Of a stretch of 64,000 nt of DNA, positions 29,001 through 41,000 are shown in pieces. A program made the position numbers and the translations under genes. The notes beneath the pieces were generated by a model. It made no database searches, had not been told where the DNA came from, and was given only the letters and a program-made list of their open reading frames with translations. Source of the DNA: Apricaphanius iberus (taxonomy: Eukaryota; Chordata; Actinopteri; Cyprinodontiformes; Aphaniidae); the NCBI GenBank assembly GCA_028564705.1, contig JAPXFQ010001789.1:372001-436000 (forward strand), written 5' to 3'. Every line of letters begins with the position of its first letter. Within the stretch, counting starts at the first letter, position 1.

Positions 29001-30349
29001 CTGGATGAGTCATTGATGAGCTCCTGGAGTAATTTTGGTAGATTGGAGAACAGTCTTCCAGATTAATAGACGTCCATCACCTCGTTTCCCCCATCATCTG
29101 TTGGTGATGAGGGCAGGGCTGCTTCACCAACATTAATGCTGATTTTTTTCTCCATTTATACATAAAAACCACTTTAAAAAACAGTTTTTCGTGTTTACTC
29201 AGGTTATTAAACAGACTTCGTTTTCAGGTTCTGACTTGAATATTTGTTAAATAAGTTTGTTTTAAAAAGGCAGAATCATAATATAAAGTAACAAATGTAG
29301 CTTCTATCTTTAAATTAAATTGGGGATTTATTATTTTAGTTGACACCTTACATAAATTACGCCAGATTTTAGTGTTTTCGAAACACTTAAACTGAATTAT
29401 CTGTTTATTTAATGACAATAATTGATTAAATCTGTATTTTCTGCTGCCACCTGAATGTGGATTTTAACTACCACTACGTTCCTGGCCTGCATACCCACAC
29501 ATGTCGGTACAAGACTTGTGTTTGCATGTGTTGTCGGTACCGAGTTGTTTCTGAGGCGCCAGCAACTGCAGTGTTTATATGTGACACAGGAGGCCCGGTT
29601 AGTGAAAGTACGGCTGATAGAACAGAACTCTGTTAGAACCTGTTGTTTTATTTCATTACCCAAGATGCCTTTTTTTTCCCTGATTCCAGCTGTGGCAGCA
29701 GGCTGGGGCTTATCTACTGGAGGGAAGTTCGGGGTGGGGAGAGCTGGACCGAACATCCACAGATCCCTGAGTCCAGCAGAACTAGGTGGGGCCTGTCAAT
29801 ACTCCTCTGTTTGCTGCTGACAAGCAGGGGAATATAACAGAGCTTTGTCTGGAATAAACAGACCCAGCGTGAGACGGGCAGAGAGGGACAGACGGGATCC
29901 TCAGAAGTCCTCCACCACACAGTCTCACTTCACTTCCTTTCTTTATCCTCCAATAGAGCAGCGGGGGCTCCCCAGCTCTGCGGCCGCCCCACAAGGCTCC
30001 CTGCACGGGCTGCTCGTGCGCCAGGCCCCGCTCCCACGGAGGACAATATGCAAAGTGTAAACTGGAGCCCCAACTTTCCTTTAAAGATCGGACACGGAGT
30101 CAGAGCCGAGGAGACAGCCGCACAGCTGTCTAACATCCGTTAGCTGCCTGTCTGTCCGCCGGTCGGTCGCTTCCGCAAACCAAGCCCGGCTCGGTTCTGC
30201 TCGGCACCGGCCTGTCCACGTCCCTGACCGCCACCGCCCGCCTAAACCAGCTCTCATACGACCGCAGATGTGTCTCCCTCCCGTAAATGAGGATAAATTT
30301 GGAAGAAAAGACAGGGAGAAAAGGAGGAAACCAGTAGCAGAGTACTTAC
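23044..30349. other. rap1b intron 1 (about 7.3 kb)
   Basis: Non-coding. Contains a YY1-like AAGATGGCGGC at about 26568. Otherwise AT-rich sequence and scattered short ORFs with no family match. The last 600 bp, toward the promoter, become CpG-rich. Confidence 0.6.
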
Positions 30350-30480
30350 AGTCACCCACCCGTCCGCTGTGCTGCGCGTCGCTCTCTCTCCCGCTCCCTG
30401 TGAAGCTCTCTCTACCAGAGCCGCTCCCTCCTGCCGCGCTGACGTCAAGCAGGACGCACTGAGCACGATGGCTTCCGGCA
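30350..30480 (-). promoter_or_regulatory. rap1b: rap1b non-coding exon 1 and CpG-island promoter
   Basis: On the minus strand a perfect donor (GTAAGTACT) follows position 30350, giving a non-coding first exon that splices to 23043. The surrounding 29700-30480 is a CpG-rich island, unlike the AT-rich neighbourhood. A palindromic cAMP-response element TGACGTCA lies at 30440-30447 and an ETS-type CCGGAAG (minus strand) at about 30473-30479. The transcription start is not defined; it is probably between the CRE and the donor or just upstream. Confidence 0.7.
30440..30447. promoter_or_regulatory. Consensus CRE (TGACGTCA)
   Basis: A full palindromic CREB/ATF site about 90 bp upstream of the exon 1 donor inside the CpG island. 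Binding is inferred from the motif only. Confidence 0.55.
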
Positions 30481-30632
30481 CGCCTTTTCAAAATAAAACC
30501 GCCAACGCGCAACTAAAGCTACAAAAGAGAAAAAGTTAGTTTGTATATTGAACATTTTCATAAAAAGCTACATAAAAAAATACATCGACGGGGCTTTTAG
30601 AGGCGTGCAGAATGAAAGTATAACATTTCCTC

Positions 30633-31181
30633 AAAGGGCCTATATCATGCAAAATCAAGTTTTTGGAGTTTTCAACCATACGGTAATGCAATTTTTTTTC
30701 ATAAAAAACCCACCAGAGTGTTTTTTTTTTTTGCTTAATTCACGCATGTCTGAGTAATCCTCCTGAATTCTGTTGCCCCTCCGTCTCCTAGAAAGCAACT
30801 GAGTGTTCAACTAGTGACATCACTGGTTGAAAGTTGAGTGTTAAAGGTGTCTGCACCGCCCCCTGCAGGCAGAGCCCTTAATATAACAGAGTTTCATTGT
30901 GGTACTCTGTGTTTTTCAAATTATTTGTGAGAATACTGTTTGAGATGAAGCTTAGCACTGTTTCATTCAGTTTGATCTGCTCCCGGCTCTGCAGCGCGGC
31001 ATAGCATCGGGGCGCAGGAGGCGGGTTTATAGAGAAACGAGCCGTTTTACTTCGTGGTCTAACATTAACAAGTTAAATTTCAGGACAAATTCATATTTTA
31101 TAACTCTAACAGTAAAATTTTATCAATTACATTTCTATCCCAGAAGTTGAAAGGTGTAAAATAGCATTATATAGTCCCTTT
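30633..31181. repeat. MITE-like element, about 550 bp
   Basis: The ends AAAGGGCCTATATCATGC and (complement of the right end) AAAGGGACTATATAATGC form imperfect inverted repeats. The interior has no ORF. No target duplication could be made out. The terminal words recur in fish MITEs, but I cannot assign a superfamily. Confidence 0.6.
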
Positions 31182-32664
31182 AAAGAAATTGAAACGGGTA
31201 CATTCAGAACGGGCACGATAATGAAGTTCTGCTTCCAGGTTGACAGATACGGTCTTTGTGATTCAACTATATGGTCGGATCAGCTCAGCTGGTACTGGGA
31301 TGAATGATGAAGTCAGTAAGTCAAGCAGCTGCTTCAGATACCTGGAGATATCGTTATCCGTCTCAGTAGAGGAGTGAAGCCTTTTGAACCAATGAAGCTT
31401 TCAATCCAATTGTTTTGAAAACAGGTTCATTGCTCGATGCTTCAAAACTCTATGAGGACGTCTGCTGGTGATGACGTATGGAAAATGTGTTCAAAGCTAA
31501 TTGCACTCTGTTGAAGATGAATTGTGGATTTAACTTTATGGACAAATAAATGATTAAAAAACCTCCCCAGGACCGTGTAAAAAAAATTTATGGTATTTAA
31601 CACATCAAAATTAAATAAATCAGTAATCCTTGTGTGAATACTTGAGTACAATTAATCATGGGGGATATGAAGGATTCTCTCAACATTGATGGCATATAAA
31701 CCATTATACTTTTCACATTTTCATTAAATCACCTTTGTAAATTAGTAGGTATAATATAAGCTCACTTTATGCATGCTTTTACAAAATTAGCGTAATACAA
31801 AGACAAAAAAACTTTCTTTCACTTACAAAACAGGGAACCATTAATAACTTTTTAAAACTAGCATTAAAACTACTTTTAAATATTCAATTATGGTTAGGTT
31901 CGGTTCTTGTCGCTGCTCTGGTTTCAACTTGACAACACTTTATTTTGAAGGCAGAAAGACCAACTTCCGGATTTGCTCTAATTCAGTCATTTCACATCTC
32001 TTTTTTTTCACAGCTGCTTAGAGCTTCCTGAAGCATAAAACCAAGATTTTAATTTGTTTGCTTGAGTTTTATTTTCAGAATAAGGTAAACACGACGGATG
32101 TTTACTAATCCAAAACATTAAAAACTAATCGTATAGATCTGAGCCTCCTTTTTGGATAAAAACCAGCTGCAAGAAGTTATTTAACCCCAACCGATGCAAG
32201 AAAAACATCCTGTGGTCGTAGAAAAGATGTTAGTCTGAAGTCCAATCAGTGTCATCAAGCAGATGAAACATCTGAGTGGAAGCAGACACTAAAACTGGAT
32301 TGGTCCAGGAAAAATAAAATCCTAAATGATCTGTTACATTTGGTTAAATCAAATATAGGGGGAAAAAAGCATGAGAACTACATGTAATAGTTAAAGTGAT
32401 ATCATTTCATGCAAAATGTGACAGGAATTTCGAGATATTGGGACTGAACAGGTGCAGCCATAACATAAACGATGATCAGTGTCAACTGGAGGAAAAAAAG
32501 GCTTCAATCTGCAAGAAAGTAGAAAGATTGAGCTGTGGAGCAATGGAAGAAGGTCACGTGGGCCAGGTTTACAGTCTTCCACACGGATGGGCGCATCGGG
32601 GTAAGAAGAAAGGCAGATAAAGAAATAAGGGCAAATAACGCAATTTCGGGAGTAGGAGAAGAAA
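31182..32664. other. Intergenic, nothing recognised
   Basis: AT-rich sequence upstream of rap1b. No conserved ORF, RNA gene or clear repeat end was identified. Confidence 0.5.
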
Positions 32665-32990
32665 GTAGCTCAACAAGGAGAAGTGTTCGGTTTGTTCTCC
32701 AGCAGTTTAAGCCATTTTAACCATAAGCTTTATCAAAAAGGAAGGTTTTAAGCCTAGTCTTAAAAACAGACAGAGCTTCTGCCTCTTGGGCTAAAACTGG
32801 GAGTTGTTTCCACAGGAGAGGAGCCTGATAACTAAAAGATCTGCCTCCCATTCTACTCTTAGAAATCTTAGGAACTACTAGTAAACCTGCAGTCTGAGAG
32901 CAAAGTGCTCTGTTAGGAACATACGGAACAATCGGATCTCTGCTCATTAAGGGCTTTATATGTGAGGTAAAACGATCATTTCACTAAACG
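32665..32990 (-). mobile_element. 3' fragment of a jockey-type LINE
   Basis: On the minus strand 32717-32947 reads NRALCSQTAGLLVVPKISKS..., then FSYQAPLLWKQLPV and SVFKTRLKTFLF. This is the conserved C-terminal tail of ORF2 in fish L2/Rex-like LINEs (compare LWNSLP...FKSRLKTHLF). The sequence downstream on the minus strand (AAGACTAGGCTTAAAACC) is the usual 3' region of this repeat. 5'-truncated copy. Confidence 0.75.
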
Positions 32991-33023
32991 GTTATAGCAA
33001 TAAAAACTGTTTTCTTTAGGTTA

Positions 33024-33386
33024 CTACTCTTTTGGTTTTTGAGTTGGTGCCTGGGGAGAGAGCTGTCCGTTTTCCTTCCTGTTTGCAGTTTGTCTCAAAC
33101 CGACGCTGAAGAGAAGCGAAAACGACGCAGCGACCAGCATCTGTGGATGGGTGTTGATGCAAACACCCCTCCACAGCCGTGTTACCGTCGCCACAGAGTT
33201 CTCAGTTACCGAAAACAGATCTACTAAAAAGATCTGAGCGATGACAAGGGTGAGCAGACTCAGCCCACAGAACAAGGTGTTTCCTACAGCGACATCCAGT
33301 GCTGTAAAGCCACACCCAAACAGGAAGGGGTCATCAGAAATAGAGCGGTCCTCCACCCAACCTGCTTCCCTCTTAGTGACACACAC
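33024..33386 (-). CDS. Unrecognised ORF, 120 codons, possibly membrane-spanning
   Basis: The frame reads MCVTKREAGWVEDRS... and includes two hydrophobic stretches (about residues 33-57 and 83-95) before a polar, lysine-ending tail (APTQKPKE). An in-frame CAG preceded by pyrimidines (TGTTTGGGTGTGGCTTTACAG) could be a splice acceptor. It lies between rap1b and cand1. I do not recognise the family. It may be chance or part of a decayed gene or element. Confidence 0.25.
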   Translation of the reverse strand: MCVTKREAGWVEDRSISDDPFLFGCGFTALDVAVGNTLFCGLSLLTLVIAQIFLVDLFSVTENSVATVTRLWRGVCINTHPQMLVAASFSLLFSVGLRQTANRKENGQLSPQAPTQKPKE

Positions 33387-33589
33387 TTACTCAAAGTCTG
33401 TCTGTTTGTCCCATGCAAAGTTCTGCTACGTTTTCAACCTTAACAACAACAAAAATACACATGGAATCAACAGCAGATGCGATTTTAACTCAACTTTAAA
33501 TTCATATTTGGTCTGTGCCGTTTTAAAAATGTATGTTTCTGTAACCTGGTTTAATTTGACCCATTATCAAGCTTTAGTGGAAGTTTAAA

Positions 33590-35580
33590 CTTGCCCTGAA
33601 AGCTGAACACATTATGTGACACTTGTTTTTAATTTCCAAATTCAACTTTCTGGCTGTAACCGATTCTCTCCTGTCAGATATTGAAGTGCTCTTCATCTTG
33701 CCCTCCTTCTATAAAGAAAAATTACAAGCAGAATAAATTACTGAGCTTCAAAGAGGTAAAGATCATCAGCATGTCAATGATCTGGACCCACAGCACTGAT
33801 ACCAACTCTTCCATTCAGATGTTGCTAAGAGACCAGATGAATGAGCATCATTTGGTTTGTTTACCCTCTAACGAGTTTCTGCCTCATTTAAGCAGCCAAT
33901 CAGAGCAGGACGCAGCCCAATGAGGAGAAAGTCATGTTGAGATGGAAATATCCAACATCAGTATGCATGAGTACAGGAAAACAGGATATCAGGTAAGGAG
34001 CTGATTATAGGATAGATCTGTGTTTTATTCACAACTGGCAACTTTGTCTTTGTTGCCTAAATATCTTTGAGACTCAACTCACCATCAAAGTCAACTTTGG
34101 CTCCCTCTGCTGCATTACAGAGAGGCAAAATCATTAAACTGCATAAAAATCTTTAGGATTTACAACAAAATCTCAACGTTCTGTAAAATTTCCAGGATCA
34201 GTTTCAGATTCGACTGAATCCCGTTTTCATTCCTGTGGACAGTGCAGCTCAGTGGTAAAATAAATAAATAAAACTAAAGGAAACGATCCAATCTGCCAGC
34301 TCATGCTGACACACGCTGGGATTTCCTCACCACAGTGAAGGGGGATGACTTCCAGTTTCAACATGAAAATATTTCCCAATACCTTCTCCCTCGATAGTGA
34401 TCTCAAGGTCAAAAGTGAGCCTTGCAAAGTACTGCATCTACTTCCCTCAAAATGATGTGTTATTGTTGCCTAACAACCTACGTAGAACTTCTTAGAAGAT
34501 ACTCCCAATCAGGGGGTTGATAACATAAGATTTGGTCCTAAAATGCTAGCTTTAGCAATTTATTCCCGCCGTTTTCTTGCAATATATGCATCATATTTCC
34601 ATGAAGAATGAACCCAATACTGGAAAAAATTTTCTTTTTAACAGTTACAACCTATTAGTCTTTTGAATTAATTTCCTATAAAAGTCAAATGTCCCATTAA
34701 AGAAAATTTAAAGCATTTGTGGCTTCAAACAAGTTTTTACGACTGAATTTTGAGATTAAAAGCTCTTAGTGCTGTAAAATGTCGCCACTGTTCTAGATTA
34801 ATGAAGCAAAACTGAAACCCAAACCTCATAATTATCTAAGAAGCAATACCTCCAAGGTCAACAACCAAGCAAACAAAAGCAAGGAGTCCAAAGAAGTCCT
34901 GAAACGTTCCACGGATCACCAAAGGACGAAAGACAACAAGCATTCCAGGGGAACATTGTACCAACCAGAGAGGCCAAAGATGATCCTGAAGATGATTGGT
35001 TCGTCTATTCTTGCTAGCTCAGACCCGACATCCATTATCATACTGCGCACCCTATCCAACAATGGAGCACGGTGATGGCTACCAATGCTGGGCGATTTGT
35101 TGGGATTTTTAAGAGTTATTTAGAATGTGTAGAAGTAAAAAAGATCATCCTATAAACCTATTAAGATGTTAGAAGTTATATTTTTAATAAAACAATACTT
35201 TACTGCAAAGTGAGCACGGATGAACTCTACTAACTTTAAAAATCAACTGTTGAGGTTCAGATAGTAATTATCTAAGGATGGACACAGATAAAGAAACTTG
35301 AATCTAGAAGTTCATTAGGGCGAGCCAATTTTGAGAAAAGTAAGTTTTTATTTATTTGACAAGTTTTAAGTATTTAACATATTCTAATATCTGACAGGTT
35401 TAACACAGTCTCAAAATAAATGGCACAGATCTTTCTTCAATGTCTGACATTTTGATGGTACCTTACAGTTTTGTCTGATTTGTGTCATTTGGGGAAAGTT
35501 ACAGCAGTTGTGATTTTTAGTGTAAATATTTAATCCAAGCAAGCTAAGCAGTAAACTATACATAAACAATTGCACTTAAA
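33590..35580. other. Intergenic, nothing recognised
   Basis: About 2 kb of AT-rich sequence with no supported gene, RNA or element end. Confidence 0.5.
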
Positions 35581-35584
35581 CTAT

Positions 35585-35705
35585 GAACCGGGCACCTGCT
35601 GTGGCCTGAACACAGTCTCACAACTTCCTCCTGCTCTATAATGGAACTGAAATGCTCACCTACTTGTGCGTAATCAAACCTATGGGATTGCTGCAGAGGT
35701 TATCA
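35585..35705. repeat. Dispersed repeat copy A (partner at 59088-59186)
   Basis: The words ACCTGCTGTGGCCTGAA, CACAACTTCCTC, GCGTAATCAAAC and GGGATTGCTGCAGA occur here in the same order as in 59088-59186. This shows two copies of one old interspersed element. No ends were defined. Confidence 0.6.
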
Positions 35706-35974
35706 TCATGAGGTTTTTGATTTTTGCCCGGGAGAGATTACATCTAATGGGGGTTTAGAATCTGCGCTCCACTGCCACACTGAACCTAGAATTAAGCACC
35801 ACTTCAGAAAGGAACATTTCTTTAATTGAAACAAAGGAAACCTAGAACTTTAGTGGGAGGAAATCCTGCTGCTTGATCCTGGGCTCTTGGGAGTGACGTG
35901 CTCCAAAGCCTCCGTAGCTGTTCTAAAACGTCATCCAAGCACCTACGTATTGTTCCTTCATGGCTGCTACAATA

Positions 35975-36360
35975 GCTCTGTTTACATGGACACAAGTAAT
36001 TGGATTAAAATCTTTATCGGAATAAAAATGCTTCATGTAAAAATGCCATTCGGATTATTCTGACTCCGATTGAACTGATTTGGATCAACGTTTCTCGAAC
36101 TGAGGTGGGTGGGTTATGCCGATAGTTAATCCGATCGGCGCACACGTAAAACCTTATTCCGAACGTGGATGATTACTGCGCATGTCATACGTAAACACAC
36201 AATACTTCGGTATAAAACAAAGGGATTCGGTTTAGAATTAGATTGTGTTGCAACAATAAAGGATTGTTGATGTAAAACCGTGACCAGAAAAAATAAGATG
36301 GTTCTGAGCATTTGAAATTTATTTATTCTGAGCAAACGTGTGGTGGATGTAAACGCTAGT
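35975..36360. repeat. MITE-like element with GTTTACATGGACAC-type ends
   Basis: The left side reads CTGTTTACATGGACACAAG and the right side GTGGTGGATGTAAACG. These are inverted relative to each other over a short imperfect stretch, with a TTCGGATTATTC/TTATTCCGAACG-rich interior. This type of element is frequent in fish. Boundaries are approximate. Confidence 0.4.
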
Positions 36361-36589
36361 CATTATTGGATTGTTTTTTTTAGGGGCCTAAAAAAAAAAA
36401 AAAAAGACCTGGACTATCTACATAGTCAAAATAATTTTTGATAAAGCCTATAGTTAGAATGGCTTAGGTTATCCTGAGCTATTTTTGTAGTTATGCTGAT
36501 ATCGTCTTACACTGTTGTAGGACAGACTGACCACTTTTCTTCACTCTTCTACTTTACTATTCTACTACTCTCCCCATAGAAGCTCCACA

Positions 36590-36990
36590 CGGTCAAGTAC
36601 CCTGCTCAACTATAATGCCCCCTGCTGGATGGGGAACATCGGTCCAGATGATTCTCAAAGTCACTGAGCATCCTCCATGTTGACTCTTTTCTGTCTTCTC
36701 AGACCCCCAGACGGTGGTGGCAGATTACCGCTTGTACTGAGCCAGATTCTGCCGGTTTCTTCCTGTTAAAGGGGAGTTTTTCCTCTCCACTGTCTCTACA
36801 TGCTTGCTCAGTATGAGGGATTGCTGAGGAATTGCTGTGGTTGGAGTCTGCATGATCAGGGCACAACCTCACGTCGATGACTAATCGCAATCTTCGGGGA
36901 TTCCTTACATAGAAAACTTAACTGATTGGAATGTTAGTCCAATTGTGTTGAAATTACATTTGTTGTGAAATGGCGCTATATAAATATATA
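36590..36990 (+). mobile_element. 3' end of a LINE-derived fish repeat
   Basis: CTGCCGGTTTCTTCCTGTTA and GGGGAGTTTTTCC, then AAATGGCGCTATATAAATA at the end, are the standard 3' region of fish LINE/SINE families (Rex1/L2-like). No coding sequence is left. Confidence 0.7.
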
Positions 36991-37342
36991 TTTTTAAAAA
37001 GACTTAATTTAAATTAATCCCAACTATCAGAATAGAGACATTTTGCACATATAAACGCAGATAATGTGTGTATTGCATGAAATCAGATTCAAACAAAGAA
37101 ATGAAGCAGGCCGAGTATGTAGGCAGGCAGAAATGGACCATTTTTTATTTTTCTTCAGGTGATAAACAGTAGGTTTTCCTGACCAGACCATACCAGATTA
37201 AACCGATCTAGGCCAGGTTTACCCACATTAGACAAACCAGACACAGTAGAACCAAAATCCAGCCACAGCTCATTAGATTAAACCAGCTGGAACCAGTTAA
37301 AGGCAGCTGAACTCACAGAACGGCCAACAGAAAAATCGTAAC

Positions 37343-38073
37343 TTTATTTTACTCCGTCACCATGGCAACACCCAGCGTGGTCCAGTCGGGTCTGGTCAGA
37401 AGGAACCTGGTCCAATAATCTCTCCTCTGTCTTCCTTCCTGCCCTCCTTGGATTGAAGAAGTCAAGGGCACATCTACTTAATCAGAAGAACATAGAGAAG
37501 CTGATTGGTCCACAAACAGTAAAGCCCCGCCCATCAGTTCTCTTTCCCCAAACCTCCCATTGGTTGCCTATATCGTTTGCAAAGAAAGGGCGGGACTTTC
37601 TCCCATTGGTCACCAGAGCCTGAGGCAGGAAAGGCTGCCTTCTTTTATATCATCCTCCTATTGGTCCATTCAGATAACACGGTAACTGTCAGTCACTCAG
37701 CAACGGCCAATCTGGTTACAGTACCAGCGGAGCTTTCTGGAATTATGTAGAAAAGAAAAGAACAAAAAAAGATGCACAGGGAGATCAGCTGATCATATGA
37801 ACTCATGGGAGGAGCTTCCAATCTTTTGGTAGATTACATTTTTTAAATCTTTGTTTTTGTCCGTGTGAGCCGCCCGTCTGTCTTCGTTCGTTTTCCAAAC
37901 GCAAAAATCAGTGCAATGCATCATGGAAACAATCGATCGCTAGGAGAGGGTGTATCACTACAACTCTGTATGTGTGTGTGTGTGTGTGTGTTATGTTGGC
38001 ATGGAAACATGCTGAAGGGTTAGCTCTCCAGCAGCGGGATGGTGCATCGTGTTAATCTGTTCTGTCCGCGCGT
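37343..38073 (-). other. cand1: cand1 3' UTR
   Basis: The sequence after the cand1 stop codon continues without interruption to an AATAAA on the minus strand at 37343-37348. It includes a (TG)n run at 37971-37991. The end point is inferred from the signal. Confidence 0.55.
37971..37991. repeat. (TG)n microsatellite
   Basis: Ten TG units in the cand1 3' UTR. Confidence 0.9.
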
Positions 38074-41000
38074 TTAGCTGGTGTCCATGGACTCCATGTT
38101 GGCGGAGCTGGAGTCTCTCTGGATGGAGTCGAAGATAGCCGCTAGCTCCTGATTGGACGAGATCTGGGACTGGAACTCTGACATCAGCGGCGACTTCTCC
38201 GCCTCCGGGATGGTCAGCAGCGCGACGACCGCTCGCATCGCCGAACGCTTCAGCTCGTCCTGTTTCTCGAACTCCTGCTTCACGGAGTTGGCCTTTACCT
38301 GGGGAGACACGCCGTTGGGCAACAATTCACCTCAGTCCAGTCAAATTGATCACACACCACTGTCTATTTTAATGCCAAAATAAAATCTATTTTTAAACAA
38401 AAAGAACCAATCACGTCTGATTAAATATTATCTTTAAAAAAAGTCTCCTATATAATACACTAATATGTTTTCATCTATAATGCTCCAATTCAATATACAG
38501 TAGCTTGCAAAAGTATTCGGCCCCCTTGAACTTTTCCACATTTTGTCACAATACACCCACAAACATGAATCAATTTTATTGGAATTCCACATGAAAGACC
38601 GATACAAAGTGGTGTACACGTGAGAAGTGGAAAAAAAATCATACATGATTCCAAAGATTTTTTACAAATAAATAACTGAAAAGTGGGGTATGCGTAGTTA
38701 TTCAGCCCCATTTGGTCTGAGTGCAGTCATAGACATTGCCTGATGAGTGCTAATGACTGAATAGAATGCATCTGTGTGTAATCTAATGTCAGTACAAATA
38801 CAGCTGCGCTGTGACGGCCTCAGAGGTTGTCTAAGAGAATGTTGCAAGCAACAACACCATGAAGTCAGAGTTATTGAGAAATTTAAAGCAGGCTTAGGAT
38901 ACAAAAAGATTTCCCAAGCCTTGAACATCCCACGGAGCACGGCGATCATTCAGAAATGGAAGGAGTATGGCACAACTGTAAACCTACCAAGACAAGGCCG
39001 TCCACCTAAACTCACAGGTCGAACAAGGAGAGCGCTGATCAGAAATGCAGCCAAGAGGCCCATTGTGACTCTGGACGAGCTGCAGAGATCTACAGCTCAG
39101 ATGGGGGAATCTGTCCATAGGACAATTATTAGTCGTGCACTGCACAAAGTTGGCCTTTATGGAAGAGTGGCAAAAAGAAAGCCATTGTTAAAAGAAAACC
39201 ATAAAAAGTCCCGTCTGCAGTTTGCCACAAGCAATGTGGGGGACACAGCAAACATGTGGAAGAAGGTGCTCTGGTCAGATGAGACCAAAATGCAAAACGC
39301 TATGTGTGGTGGAAAACTAACACTGTACATCACTCTGAACACACCATCCCCAATGTCAAATATGGTGTTGGCAGCATCATGCTCTGGGGGTGCTTCCCTT
39401 CAGCAAGGACAGGGAAGCTGGTCAGAGTTGATGGGAAGATGGATGGAGCTAAATACAGGGCAATGTTGGAAGAAAACCTCTCGGAGTCTGCACAAGACTT
39501 GAGACTGAGGCGGAAGTTCACCTTCCATCAGGACAACGACCCTAAACATAAAACCAGGCCAACAATGGAATGGTTTATAACAAAACATATCCATGTGTTA
39601 GAATGGCCCAGTCAAAGTCCAGATCTAAATCCAATCGAGAATCAGTGGCAAGATCTGAAAACTGCTGTTCACAAAAGCTGTCCATCTAATCTGACTTAGC
39701 TGGAGCTGTTTTGCAAACAGTGGGCAAGAATTTCAGTCTCTATATGTGCAAAGCTGGTAGAAACAAACCCTAAAAGACTGGCAACTGTAATTGCAGCAAA
39801 AGGTGGTTCTACAAAGTATTAACTCAGGGGGCTGAATAATTACGCACACCCCACTTTTCAGTTTTTTATTTGTAAAAAATGTTTGGAATCATGTATGATT
39901 TTTGTTCCATTTCTCACGTGTACACCACTTTGTATCGATCTTTCACGTGGAATTCCAATAAAATTGATTCATGTTTGTGGGTGTGATTTTACAAATTTGA
40001 TAACAGCACTCTCTTTCAATAGTAAGGATGCACTGTGCTGAAATTTTGTGCCGAAAACAGATGTTTACCGATATATGCATCTCTCTACGGGTGCGCAGTC
40101 TTGAGTGCCTAAAAATTCAATTTCATTGTTAAATTATTTTTTAAAATTACCTTAATTCGGTTTCCATTAATTGAATTATCCGAACAAATGTATGTACTAG
40201 GGCTGCACAATTGATTGGATTTTGATCGTGATCACGATTTTGGTGGCCACCATTAAATTAACCTGATCGTCAACGATATTTACATTCAAAATGCGAGCTT
40301 CACTGCGTGCCTCTTTATCACACACTGCCTCAATAGTCTGCCAACCACCAGGGGGCAAACGCATGGCTAAAGCTTCATTAAGCAGCCCAAATAAAAACCA
40401 CACCTACGCCACTCAGCACTCACAATGGCTGCATCCGAATACGTCGACAACGTAGCAGCCGAGAAGCAATATGCGAGCGACGTATTAGATCCGAATCTCC
40501 AGTATGGATCTACTGCTACGCTATCCCACAATGCAGCGGAAACCCCGAAATCGTAGAAGAGCGACCTAGCTAAAATTGGCTACAGACGAACTATCAACCA
40601 TTGACACTGCCGCAATTTTGGCGTAAAAATGTACGTGTAGCGATGTTACTGATTACTGTGATTGATTTTGACAGCTGATTAAACATTTAAGTGAAGTTAT
40701 ACCAGACAAAATAACGACTAGTGGATGGCAGGACCACAGGCGAACGTAACATAAACATCCGAGTCAACAGAAAAAACATTATTAAAATACGTCTGATTTC
40801 ACACCTACTACTTGCTCGTTTGCTACGCAGTATTAACTACATCAACGGGCGAGTAGTATTTGCTACGTAGCATGTAGTACATACTAAGGAATGTCCTAGG
40901 CCTTTTCTATATAAGCTGTAATTGTTTCCATTAAGTTGCACTTTGAAATTGCACTCTGAAATAACATATTTAGTTTGTACTTACAAAAGTCTGGGAGTTT

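Noticed and set aside
29455..29820. 121-codon plus-strand ORF and 115-codon minus-strand ORF in the same interval
   Set aside because: Both occupy the CpG-rich edge of the rap1b promoter, overlap each other and show no domain; chance ORFs in GC-rich DNA.
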